Below, piece after piece: positions 1-4,617 of a stretch of DNA of 5,715 nt. The notes under the pieces were generated by a model that worked only from the letters and a program-made list of their open reading frames with translations, ran no database searches and had not been told where the DNA came from. This DNA comes from an uncultured Candidatus Saccharibacteria bacterium (GTDB taxonomy: Bacteria; Patescibacteria; Saccharimonadia; Saccharimonadales; UBA6022). Numbering within the stretch: the stretch's first letter is position 1; each line of letters begins with the position of its first letter. The translations under genes were made by a program, and so were the position numbers. The stretch spans positions 1-5,715 of the forward strand of contig CAMPKW010000041.1 in the NCBI GenBank assembly GCA_946887425.1. The letters are read 5' to 3'.

Positions 1-1
1 T

Positions 2-340
2 GCTGCATTACTCGTGTTTAATACCCTTAAAATCCTACGTGAAGCAGTTCAGATATTGCTCGAAGGAACGCCAAAAGACTTAGATATCACTGCCGTCACT
101 CGAGCAATCGCCGAAACCGACAACATATTATCCGTGGACGATATGCACGTCTGGGCAATCCGCTCGGGCTATAACGCTCTTAGCTGTCACATCGTCATTG
201 ATGAAGCCGAACTTAAGAATAGTCGCGTGATCGTAGAAAACACCAAGCGCCGGTTGTTAAAGGATTTCAACATTCATCATGCGACGATTGAAGTTGAACT
301 AAAGGATTGCGTGACTCACGAAGACCACGAGAAGCACTAG
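2..340 (+). CDS. Cation diffusion facilitator (CDF) metal exporter, C-terminal part (5' partial)
   Basis: This is the end of a CDF-family (CzcD/ZitB-like) exporter, which moves divalent metals such as Zn2+ out of the cytosol in exchange for protons. The frame is open to the left edge of the window (AALLV before the GTG at 14), so that GTG is internal and the real start lies upstream. The visible part holds the end of the last membrane helix, then the family hallmark ILLEGTP at the membrane/cytosol junction. The cytoplasmic ferredoxin-like domain follows, with DDMHVWAIRSGYNALSCHIVID matching the usual 'HxWxxxxGxxxLSxH' pattern (split here: DDMHVWAIRSG, then YNALSCHIVID). The tail is rich in His, Cys and acidic residues (CVTHEDHEKH), as expected for cytosolic metal binding. 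The catalytic membrane sites are outside the window, so metal specificity cannot be read. The gene ends in TAG and is followed by a terminator, so it is a separate unit from the copper operon. Confidence 0.88.
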   Translation, partial: AALLVFNTLKILREAVQILLEGTPKDLDITAVTRAIAETDNILSVDDMHVWAIRSGYNALSCHIVIDEAELKNSRVIVENTKRRLLKDFNIHHATIEVELKDCVTHEDHEKH

Positions 341-349
341 GAGGGGAGC

Positions 350-409
350 GTGGAGCCTCTGATGTATCATGACCTATCACGATGTAGACTGACGATTAAA
401 CAACTCTGA
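350..409 (+). CDS. Possible 19-aa micro-ORF after the CDF gene
   Basis: A strong Shine-Dalgarno-like AGGAGGGG (339-346) overlaps the CDF stop codon and precedes a GTG at 350 by five bases (counted from AGGAGG, 339-344). The frame reads MEPLMYHDLSRCRLTIKQL and stops at 407-409, five bases before the terminator stem. An in-frame ATG at 362 is an alternative start, further from the SD. The peptide has one His and one Cys but no recognisable motif. The SD could be chance, or a relic of a lost downstream gene. This is a weak call, recorded because the SD has no other gene to serve. Confidence 0.17.
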   Translation: MEPLMYHDLSRCRLTIKQL

Positions 410-413
410 TGAT

Positions 414-442
414 AAAGCGCCGACATAGGTCGGTGCTTTTTT
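414..442 (+). terminator. Intrinsic (rho-independent) terminator after the CDF gene
   Basis: The left arm AAAGCGCCGAC (414-424) pairs with GTCGGTGCTTT (429-439) across an ATAG loop, with one G-U wobble in the 11-bp stem. The right arm runs into six T's (437-442). The GC core followed by a U-tract is a classic terminator for the plus strand. The minus-strand reading has only a three-T tract, so termination is mainly in one direction. It insulates the CDF gene from the promoter at 494. Confidence 0.88.
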
Positions 443-493
443 AGTACCCTACGAGATTCGTTCACGCGGTGTATCGTGGGCTTAATTTTACAT

Positions 494-522
494 TTTACAT
501 ATACCCCCATAGGGTATATACT
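494..522 (+). promoter_or_regulatory. Promoter of the csoR-like/copB operon
   Basis: The -35 box is TTTACA (494-499; 5/6 to TTGACA) and the -10 box is TATACT (517-522; 5/6 to TATAAT), with an ideal 17-bp spacer. Transcription starting about seven bases after the -10 box would begin at or next to the A of the repressor ATG at 529, so the mRNA is probably leaderless. No Shine-Dalgarno sequence precedes that ATG, which agrees. The spacer is almost wholly occupied by the operator at 499-519. Confidence 0.8.
499..519 (+). promoter_or_regulatory. CsoR-type operator (perfect inverted repeat)
   Basis: ATATACCC (499-506) and GGGTATAT (512-519) are a perfect 8-bp inverted repeat around a 5-bp centre, CCATA. 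The pattern TACCCC..GGGTA matches the known operators of CsoR-family repressors. It fills the -35/-10 spacer and touches both boxes, so bound repressor would block RNA polymerase. The first gene of the operon encodes a CsoR-family protein, so autoregulation is the natural reading. No second copy was seen upstream of the genes at 2955, 3365 or 4132. Confidence 0.82.
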
Positions 523-528
523 AACGAC

Positions 529-813
529 ATGAACGAAGCTCTCAAGAAACGCACCAGCCACCGTACTAATATTATTAAAGGCCAGATCGAAGGTCTCCAA
601 AAAATGATCGAAACCGACACCTATTGCATGGATATCCTAACGCAAAGCTTGGCGATTCAACGCTCGCTAGCATCGCTAAGTAAGCTTGTGCTCGAGAACC
701 ATATCACGACACATATCACCGACATGCTCGGCTCAGCAGATGAAGCAGAGCGCGAAAAGGCTCAACAGGAGCTCCTTAGTCTCTATGAACTAAACAATAT
801 ACGAGGTAAGTAA
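529..813 (+). CDS. CsoR/RcnR-family metal-sensing transcriptional repressor
   Basis: A 94-aa all-helical repressor of the CsoR/RcnR/FrmR family (DUF156), which binds DNA as a tetramer and is released by metal or another ligand. Family signatures are KGQIEGLQKMIE (17-28), YCMDIL (32-37), and NHITTHI (57-63). Ligand positions read Cys33, His58 and His62. Classical Cu(I) CsoR has Cys-His-Cys, while the third position is His here, as in the Ni/Co sensor RcnR. RcnR's extra N-terminal His3 is absent. Tyr32 next to the Cys, and a Glu in QELL (Glu81), match CsoR second-shell residues. The ATG at 529 was chosen because an in-frame GTG at 469 would run through the promoter and operator, and the extra 20 residues do not resemble the family. 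The protein is probably translated from a leaderless mRNA. Copper is the most likely inducer given the downstream CopB ATPase, but the ligand set leaves this open. Confidence 0.92.
   Translation: MNEALKKRTSHRTNIIKGQIEGLQKMIETDTYCMDILTQSLAIQRSLASLSKLVLENHITTHITDMLGSADEAEREKAQQELLSLYELNNIRGK
803..806 (+). promoter_or_regulatory. Ribosome binding site of the copper ATPase
   Basis: GAGG lies eight bases before the ATG at 815, inside the last codons of the repressor gene. The repressor's TAA (811-813) and the ATPase ATG are one base apart, so the two are probably translationally coupled. This supports the ATG at 815 as the start. Confidence 0.6.
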
Positions 814-814
814 T

Positions 815-2938
815 ATGGATCACTCACCTCATAAAACAGTCCCAGATATTGAAGCAAGCACAGCCTACGTCTGCCCGATGCATCCCAGTATAACGTCCGA
901 CAAACCCGGTAGATGTTCGGAATGTGGTATGAATCTGGTGGCCACAAAAAAGCAACTATCGCCAAAAGACCACGAACATATGAATCATGACGAACACGCT
1001 GGTCACAATCCAAATATGTTCAAGCAAAAGTTTTGGCTTAGCCTACTACTGACGATTCCGACACTTGTATTTTCACACACCGTCCAAAGTTGGTTTGGTA
1101 TCAATTTTATGTTGCCAGGGAGTGAATACATCCCAGCTACTTTTGGTATTATTATCTTTTTCTATGGTGGACTCGTCTTTCTCAAAGGCGCCAAGGTGGA
1201 ACTGGCCGGTCGCCAACCTGGTATGATGACACTTATTTCGATGGCCATTACCGTCGCGTTCGGCTATAGTCTGGCTGTCACTCTTAAGTTAGTGAATGGC
1301 ATGGACTTCTGGTGGGAGCTGGCCACGCTAGTGACAATTATGTTACTGGGGCACTGGTTGGAAATGGCCAGTGTGCAAAATGCCCAAGGTGCTCTCAAAG
1401 AACTAGCAAAATTACTACCAGACGAAGCTGAACTAGTCGGTGGTAAAACCGTGCCTGTATCCGCATTAAAGGCTGGAGACCTTATTCTTGTACGTCCTGG
1501 CTCGAAGGTTCCAGCCGATGGCGAAGTGACCAAAGGCGAGTCTGACGTTAACGAATCAATGCTCACCGGTGAATCAAAAGCAGTCAAGAAAACTGTTGCA
1601 TCCCAGGTTGTAGCGGGCACAATTAATGGCAGTGGAGCACTGACGATCAAGGTAACCAAAATTGGCGATGACACCGCTCTCGCAGGCATCATGAAATTGG
1701 TTGCCGATGCTCAAGGTAGCAAGTCGAAAACACAAATCTTAGCCGACAAGGCTGCATTTTATCTAACCTTTATAGCGATCGGCGCGGCGCTTGTGACGTG
1801 GGTCGCATGGGCACTAGCCGGAGCTTCAATAGGGTTTATACTCGAGCGTATTGTCACCGTTCTCGTCATTGCTTGTCCGCACGCACTCGGCCTAGCTATT
1901 CCACTCGTTACAGCCATCTCTACTACCAAAGCCGCCAGTAGCGGACTACTTGTTCGGCAGCGCATGGCACTCGAAGCCGCCCGTAATGTTGACATTGTAC
2001 TGTTTGATAAAACCGGTACACTCACCAAGGGTGAACAGGGTGTAGTAGATATTGTGACAGATGGTGACAATACGGCGTTGCTTGCTCGTGCTGCTGCCGT
2101 CGAGGCCGAATCGGAGCATCCTATTGCTCGGGCAATCGTTACTGCAGCCAAAGAACAAAACGTTACTATTCCTGAAGCGTCAAGCTTCTCTGCTTTGGCG
2201 GGACGCGGCGCGAAAGCAAGTCTTGCAGGCAAACTAGTATACATCGGTGGCCCGCGAATGATTGAAGATCGAGACGCGTCGATGTCGATGAATATCAAAC
2301 AAGCGGCAGCTAAAGCCTCGGAAGAAGGCAAGACTGTCGTCTACGTCATCGAAAATGCCCGCGTCACCGGCGTCATCATGTTAGCCGATGTGATTCGCGA
2401 GGAGTCCAAAGAAGCGGTGGCGACGCTACAACAAATGGGCAAGCGCGTTGCGATGCTGACCGGTGATAGTGAAGGTGTTGCATTATGGGTGGCCAAAGAA
2501 CTCGGAATCGATGAATATTTCGCCGAAGTCCTGCCAGAAAATAAAGCCGAAACGGTCAAACAGCTACAGGCCGATGGTAGTAAGGTTGCAATGGTAGGAG
2601 ATGGGGTTAATGACGCACCAGCCTTAACTCAGGCAGATATTGGCATAGCCATTGGCGCCGGTACTGATGTCGCTATTGAATCGGCAGGCATTGTACTGGC
2701 GTCAAGCGATCCGCGTGGCGTCGCCAAGATTGTCACATTATCCAAAGCAACTTACCGAAAGATGCAACAAAACCTTGCCTGGGCGACTGGCTACAACGTG
2801 CTCGCTATCCCGTTAGCTGCCGGTGTCACAGCAGCACTCGGATTCGTACTCAACCCTGCCATCGGTGCCGTGCTCATGTCAATCTCAACCATTCTCGTCG
2901 CTATTAACGCACAATTTCTCCGTCGCGTTACGCTTTAG
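815..2938 (+). CDS. copB: P1B-3 copper-translocating P-type ATPase (CopB-like)
   Basis: A 707-aa membrane pump that uses ATP to export copper (Cu2+/Cu+, possibly Ag+) from the cytosol. Domains in order: an N-terminal heavy-metal-binding domain with CPMHP (Cys20, His23) and CSECGM (Cys34, Cys37), a His-rich linker (52-64), four membrane helices (about 72-184), the actuator domain with TGES (251-254), helices 5-6 with the CPH metal site (354-356), the phosphorylation site DKTGTLT (Asp398), the nucleotide-domain HP (435-436), TGD (549-551), GDGVND (595-600), and helices 7-8. Helix 7 has N-x6-YN-x4-P (Asn653, Tyr660, Asn661, Pro666) and helix 8 MSIST (688-692), the diagnostic P1B-3 set that separates CopB from CopA (CPC). 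All catalytic motifs are intact and the length is normal. It follows the repressor by one base, so it is expected to be metal-induced. Cu versus Ag preference cannot be settled from sequence. Confidence 0.96.
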   Translation: MDHSPHKTVPDIEASTAYVCPMHPSITSDKPGRCSECGMNLVATKKQLSPKDHEHMNHDEHAGHNPNMFKQKFWLSLLLTIPTLVFSHTVQSWFGINFMLPGSEYIPATFGIIIFFYGGLVFLKGAKVELAGRQPGMMTLISMAITVAFGYSLAVTLKLVNGMDFWWELATLVTIMLLGHWLEMASVQNAQGALKELAKLLPDEAELVGGKTVPVSALKAGDLILVRPGSKVPADGEVTKGESDVNESMLTGESKAVKKTVASQVVAGTINGSGALTIKVTKIGDDTALAGIMKLVADAQGSKSKTQILADKAAFYLTFIAIGAALVTWVAWALAGASIGFILERIVTVLVIACPHALGLAIPLVTAISTTKAASSGLLVRQRMALEAARNVDIVLFDKTGTLTKGEQGVVDIVTDGDNTALLARAAAVEAESEHPIARAIVTAAKEQNVTIPEASSFSALAGRGAKASLAGKLVYIGGPRMIEDRDASMSMNIKQAAAKASEEGKTVVYVIENARVTGVIMLADVIREESKEAVATLQQMGKRVAMLTGDSEGVALWVAKELGIDEYFAEVLPENKAETVKQLQADGSKVAMVGDGVNDAPALTQADIGIAIGAGTDVAIESAGIVLASSDPRGVAKIVTLSKATYRKMQQNLAWATGYNVLAIPLAAGVTAALGFVLNPAIGAVLMSISTILVAINAQFLRRVTL

Positions 2939-2939
2939 G

Positions 2940-2945
2940 TATAAT
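2940..2945 (+). promoter_or_regulatory. Candidate -10 box before the 121-aa secreted protein gene
   Basis: A perfect TATAAT sits immediately after the ATPase stop codon (2936-2938) and ends nine bases before the ATG at 2955. No good -35 box is found 16-18 bases upstream, where the sequence is still coding. If used, the transcript would have almost no leader, which would fit the lack of a clear Shine-Dalgarno here. The gene could also simply be read through from the ATPase. Confidence 0.5.
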
Positions 2946-2954
2946 AGATAGAGT

Positions 2955-3320
2955 ATGAAAAGACTTATTAATATAATTCTTGCATCACTCGGGACGATCC
3001 TACTCCTAGGTATCAGTCAGTTTAGCCCCGTATCTGCTCTACAAGAACATAGCAAGATGCTTACACATGGCCAAGGGAAATCAATGAGTTATGAACAGCA
3101 CTGCTCGCCATCCTGCCTGAGTACACAGGTAAAAAAAGAAGATTTACTACGCGAAATAAATAAAAAGAATAATGAAGATGACGAACCTCAGCCTCCATAT
3201 TACCTTCAATTTTCACGCCTCCCTATAGATAGCTTTGCTGTACAGTCTTCTCGACCTTCGAACCCGGAGGTTTCTTCGAAAATACCGCTCTATAGACTAT
3301 ATGGGGTCGTCCGTAGATAA
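2955..3320 (+). CDS. Secreted small protein with His/Met/Cys cluster, unknown family
   Basis: I do not recognise the family. The 121-aa product starts with a clear signal peptide: MKR, a hydrophobic stretch (about 5-20), and a plausible cleavage site after VSA (residue 28). The next 26 residues hold His32, Met35, His38, Met44, His49, Cys50 and Cys54, with HC..-..C spacing (HCSPSC), an attractive soft-metal site. A charged, probably helical segment follows (KKEDLLREINKK, 60-71), then an acidic, proline-rich stretch (DDEPQPP) and a Ser/Pro-rich tail ending LYRLYGVVRR. No second membrane helix is seen. It lies 16 bases after the copper ATPase on the same strand and before a DUF305 gene, so an extracytoplasmic copper-binding or sensing role is inferred from context and composition only. 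The start was chosen for the signal peptide. No strong ribosome binding site precedes it. Confidence 0.78.
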   Translation: MKRLINIILASLGTILLLGISQFSPVSALQEHSKMLTHGQGKSMSYEQHCSPSCLSTQVKKEDLLREINKKNNEDDEPQPPYYLQFSRLPIDSFAVQSSRPSNPEVSSKIPLYRLYGVVRR

Positions 3321-3323
3321 GAA

Positions 3324-3351
3324 TTGTCGATAAATTACAGTTACATTTAAT
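3324..3351 (+). promoter_or_regulatory. Weak candidate promoter before the DUF305 gene
   Basis: TTGTCG (3324-3329) and TTTAAT (3346-3351) are separated by 16 bases in the short AT-rich gap between two genes. Both boxes are partial matches. A start about seven bases downstream would fall inside the ribosome binding site GGAGA (3356-3360), which argues against it. The DUF305 gene may instead be co-transcribed from upstream. Confidence 0.25.
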
Positions 3352-3364
3352 TTATGGAGAATTT

Positions 3365-4015
3365 ATGAATAAACGAACTATTATTTTGCTTATTACTGTC
3401 GTGATTATTGGTGGAGGGGTCGCAGTTTATGCGCTGACTCGCCCAAATCCATCGACAGATACGCCAGGTATGAGCCACGGTGATATGTCTTCAGCGCCTA
3501 CGGAGCCGGCCCAACCAACAACTTCGGCAACCTACGAACAGTACGTGAACCTGAAGGGCGAAGACTATGACCGAACATTCCTCATGAATATGATGGCACA
3601 TCACCAAGGTGCCGTTGATATGGCAAACCTCGCAGCGTCCAAGGCTAAACGCCAAGAGATTAAAACGTTAGCAAACGGCATCGTACAGGCACAAACGAGT
3701 GAAATTACCCAAATGATTGCGTGGCAAAAAGAATGGGGATATACATCGATGTCCAGCGACAATACGATGGATCATGGTGCAGCGAGTGACATGTCGACTA
3801 TGACGAGCGAGCTTCAAAATCTTAGCGGTGATGAGTTTGACAAAAAATTCATCGAACTCATGATCCAACATCATCAATCGGCCATCGATATGGCAAAACC
3901 GGGCGCAAATAATGCCTCTCATCAAGAGCTCAAAAATCTCACCAATGCGATCGTTTCCGCCCAAACGAACGAAATTCAACAGATGCAACAGTGGCAACAA
4001 GAATGGGGATATTAA
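3365..4015 (+). CDS. Membrane-anchored DUF305 protein with two repeat units
   Basis: A 216-aa DUF305 protein, a ferritin-like four-helix-bundle family in which CopM is a known copper binder. An N-terminal hydrophobic segment (5-23) has no lipobox Cys and no strong cleavage site, so it is probably a signal anchor with the rest outside the membrane. Two units, 68-126 and 158-216, are 90 residues apart and identical at 32 of 59 positions. Each has HHQxAxDMA (His79, His80, Met86; His169, His170, Met176) and ends in a QM..WQ.EWGY helix. Both are preceded by similar Met/His-rich linkers (GMSHGDMSS at 35-43; TMDHGAASDMS at 134-144). GGAG (3356-3359) lies five bases before the ATG, supporting this start. 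Position after a copper ATPase suggests extracytoplasmic copper binding or buffering. Function is inferred from family and context. Confidence 0.92.
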   Translation: MNKRTIILLITVVIIGGGVAVYALTRPNPSTDTPGMSHGDMSSAPTEPAQPTTSATYEQYVNLKGEDYDRTFLMNMMAHHQGAVDMANLAASKAKRQEIKTLANGIVQAQTSEITQMIAWQKEWGYTSMSSDNTMDHGAASDMSTMTSELQNLSGDEFDKKFIELMIQHHQSAIDMAKPGANNASHQELKNLTNAIVSAQTNEIQQMQQWQQEWGY

Positions 4016-4034
4016 GTACAGATTAATATCCCAC

Positions 4035-4065
4035 CTGCGTGAGGATGGTTACCATCCTCACGCAG
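4035..4065. repeat. Perfect 14-bp inverted repeat (hairpin) after the DUF305 gene
   Basis: CTGCGTGAGGATGG (4035-4048) pairs perfectly with CCATCCTCACGCAG (4052-4065) across a TTA loop, 20 bases past the DUF305 stop. In RNA this would be a very stable hairpin. Neither strand has a T-tract after it, so it is not a standard intrinsic terminator. It may stabilise the 3' end of the upstream mRNA, end transcription in a U-independent way, or be a protein-binding or repeat-element site. Confidence 0.85.
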
Positions 4066-4085
4066 AGATGGAACAGCGGTAGACG

Positions 4086-4114
4086 TTTAAGCCGTCGTGA
4101 GTTAGCGCTATAAT
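4086..4114 (+). promoter_or_regulatory. Promoter of the SHOCT gene
   Basis: A perfect TATAAT (4109-4114) has a weak -35 candidate, TTTAAG (4086-4091), 17 bases upstream. The start would be near 4121, leaving a leader of roughly ten bases that retains the GAGGAG ribosome binding site (4124-4129). No inverted repeat like the CsoR-type operator is visible, so this gene may be expressed independently of the repressor. Confidence 0.5.
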
Positions 4115-4131
4115 AGTAGGAGGGAGGAGTT

Positions 4132-4392
4132 ATGAATATGTCTATCTTCGCGCAATATTATTACCCGATGATACATAGTCAGTATTGGGAAGCGAGCATG
4201 ATTATCATGATGTTCTTAGGGCTCTTGTTCGCCGCTCTTATTGCCGTCATTCTAATCCATGCACTAAAACATCGGGGTGCCCATAATACCCACAGAAACG
4301 ATCCACTCGATATAGCAAAAGAGCGCTATGCGAAAGGCGATATAAGCAAAGAGCAATTTGAGCAGATCAAGACTGACCTGTCTCATCATTAG
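4132..4392 (+). CDS. Small single-pass membrane protein with SHOCT domain
   Basis: An 86-aa protein with one membrane helix (about 22-44) and a C-terminal SHOCT (short C-terminal domain) motif, DPLDIAKERYAKGDISKEQF and onward (57-83), which has the typical 'RYAxGEIxxxEFxxxKxxL' pattern. The N-terminal part is rich in Met, Tyr and His (MNMSIFAQYYYPMIHS). The region after the helix is basic and His-rich (HALKHRGAHNTHR), which suggests a cytosolic C-terminus by the positive-inside rule. The start is ambiguous: AGGAGG (4118-4123) suits the ATG at 4132 and AGGAG (4125-4129) suits the ATG at 4138, two codons later. SHOCT proteins have no fixed biochemical function and are thought to mediate oligomerisation or ligand contacts. 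Similar small proteins are often seen beside copper genes, so a role in the metal response is plausible but unproven. Confidence 0.85.
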   Translation: MNMSIFAQYYYPMIHSQYWEASMIIMMFLGLLFAALIAVILIHALKHRGAHNTHRNDPLDIAKERYAKGDISKEQFEQIKTDLSHH

Positions 4393-4479
4393 TCCGGGTA
4401 TTATCATTCGATCTCTTTTGGTATTGATCTTTTTGTTATCGATGCCGGTCGTTTGTCAACTTGCACCTCTATATACTTC
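4393..4479. other. Intergenic stretch, nothing recognised
   Basis: The 87 bases after the SHOCT stop codon are AT-rich with short T-runs, but no hairpin qualifies them as a terminator, so the end of the SHOCT transcript is not defined. Similarly, 4591-4617, just past the end of the minus-strand gene, shows no terminator for that gene. Confidence 0.5.
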
Positions 4480-4590
4480 TTCGTCATTGATGAAGCCGAG
4501 TTGAAAAATAGTTGTAGTATCGTAGAACGAGCAAAGGCTATGTCGGCACGCGCAAAAGCGAGACCCATCTTTTCAGTCGCTGCCACTTAG
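4480..4590 (+). pseudogene. Remnant of a second CDF exporter gene
   Basis: The stretch 4481-4527 aligns without gaps to 192-238 in the CDF gene at the window start, with 38 of 47 bases identical, including 19 in a row. In the matching frame both give VIDEAELKNS, two differing residues, then IVE. The differences within VIDEAELKNS are synonymous (GAA/GAG, CTT/TTG, AAG/AAA), so this copy evolved as coding sequence before it decayed. Past IVE it reads ERAKAM, which fits the CDF style, then loses similarity and stops at 4588-4590. Nothing convincing of the upstream CDF domain or any membrane helix precedes it. It is a fragment of a paralogue, not a gene. Confidence 0.6.
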
Positions 4591-4617
4591 CCTCTTTTTA
4601 TTGGAGAGATCGGAGTC

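Noticed and set aside
469..528. Upstream GTG giving the repressor 20 more residues
   Set aside because: The extension covers the -35, operator and -10, has no ribosome binding site and does not look like the family's N-terminus.
1264..2559. Long open frames on the minus strand opposite the ATPase (up to 190 codons)
   Set aside because: They overlap a fully supported ATPase gene, show no domain or ribosome binding site, and are low-complexity Ser/Ala-rich shadows of its codon pattern.
4393..4450. SGY..SIS and VID.A residues in this frame resembling the CDF segment SGYNALSCHIVIDEAEL
   Set aside because: The match is only a few residues, needs gaps and has no supporting DNA identity, unlike the clear match at 4481-4527.
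4393..4590. The SHOCT frame stays open for 65 codons after its TAG, hinting at stop readthrough into the CDF remnant
   Set aside because: The SHOCT domain is complete before the TAG, the extension resembles no SHOCT partner, and the shared frame is most simply chance.
4591..4617. Terminator for the minus-strand TraG-like gene
   Set aside because: Only a 4-5 bp CTCT/AGAG pairing is present, with no following T-tract on the minus strand.
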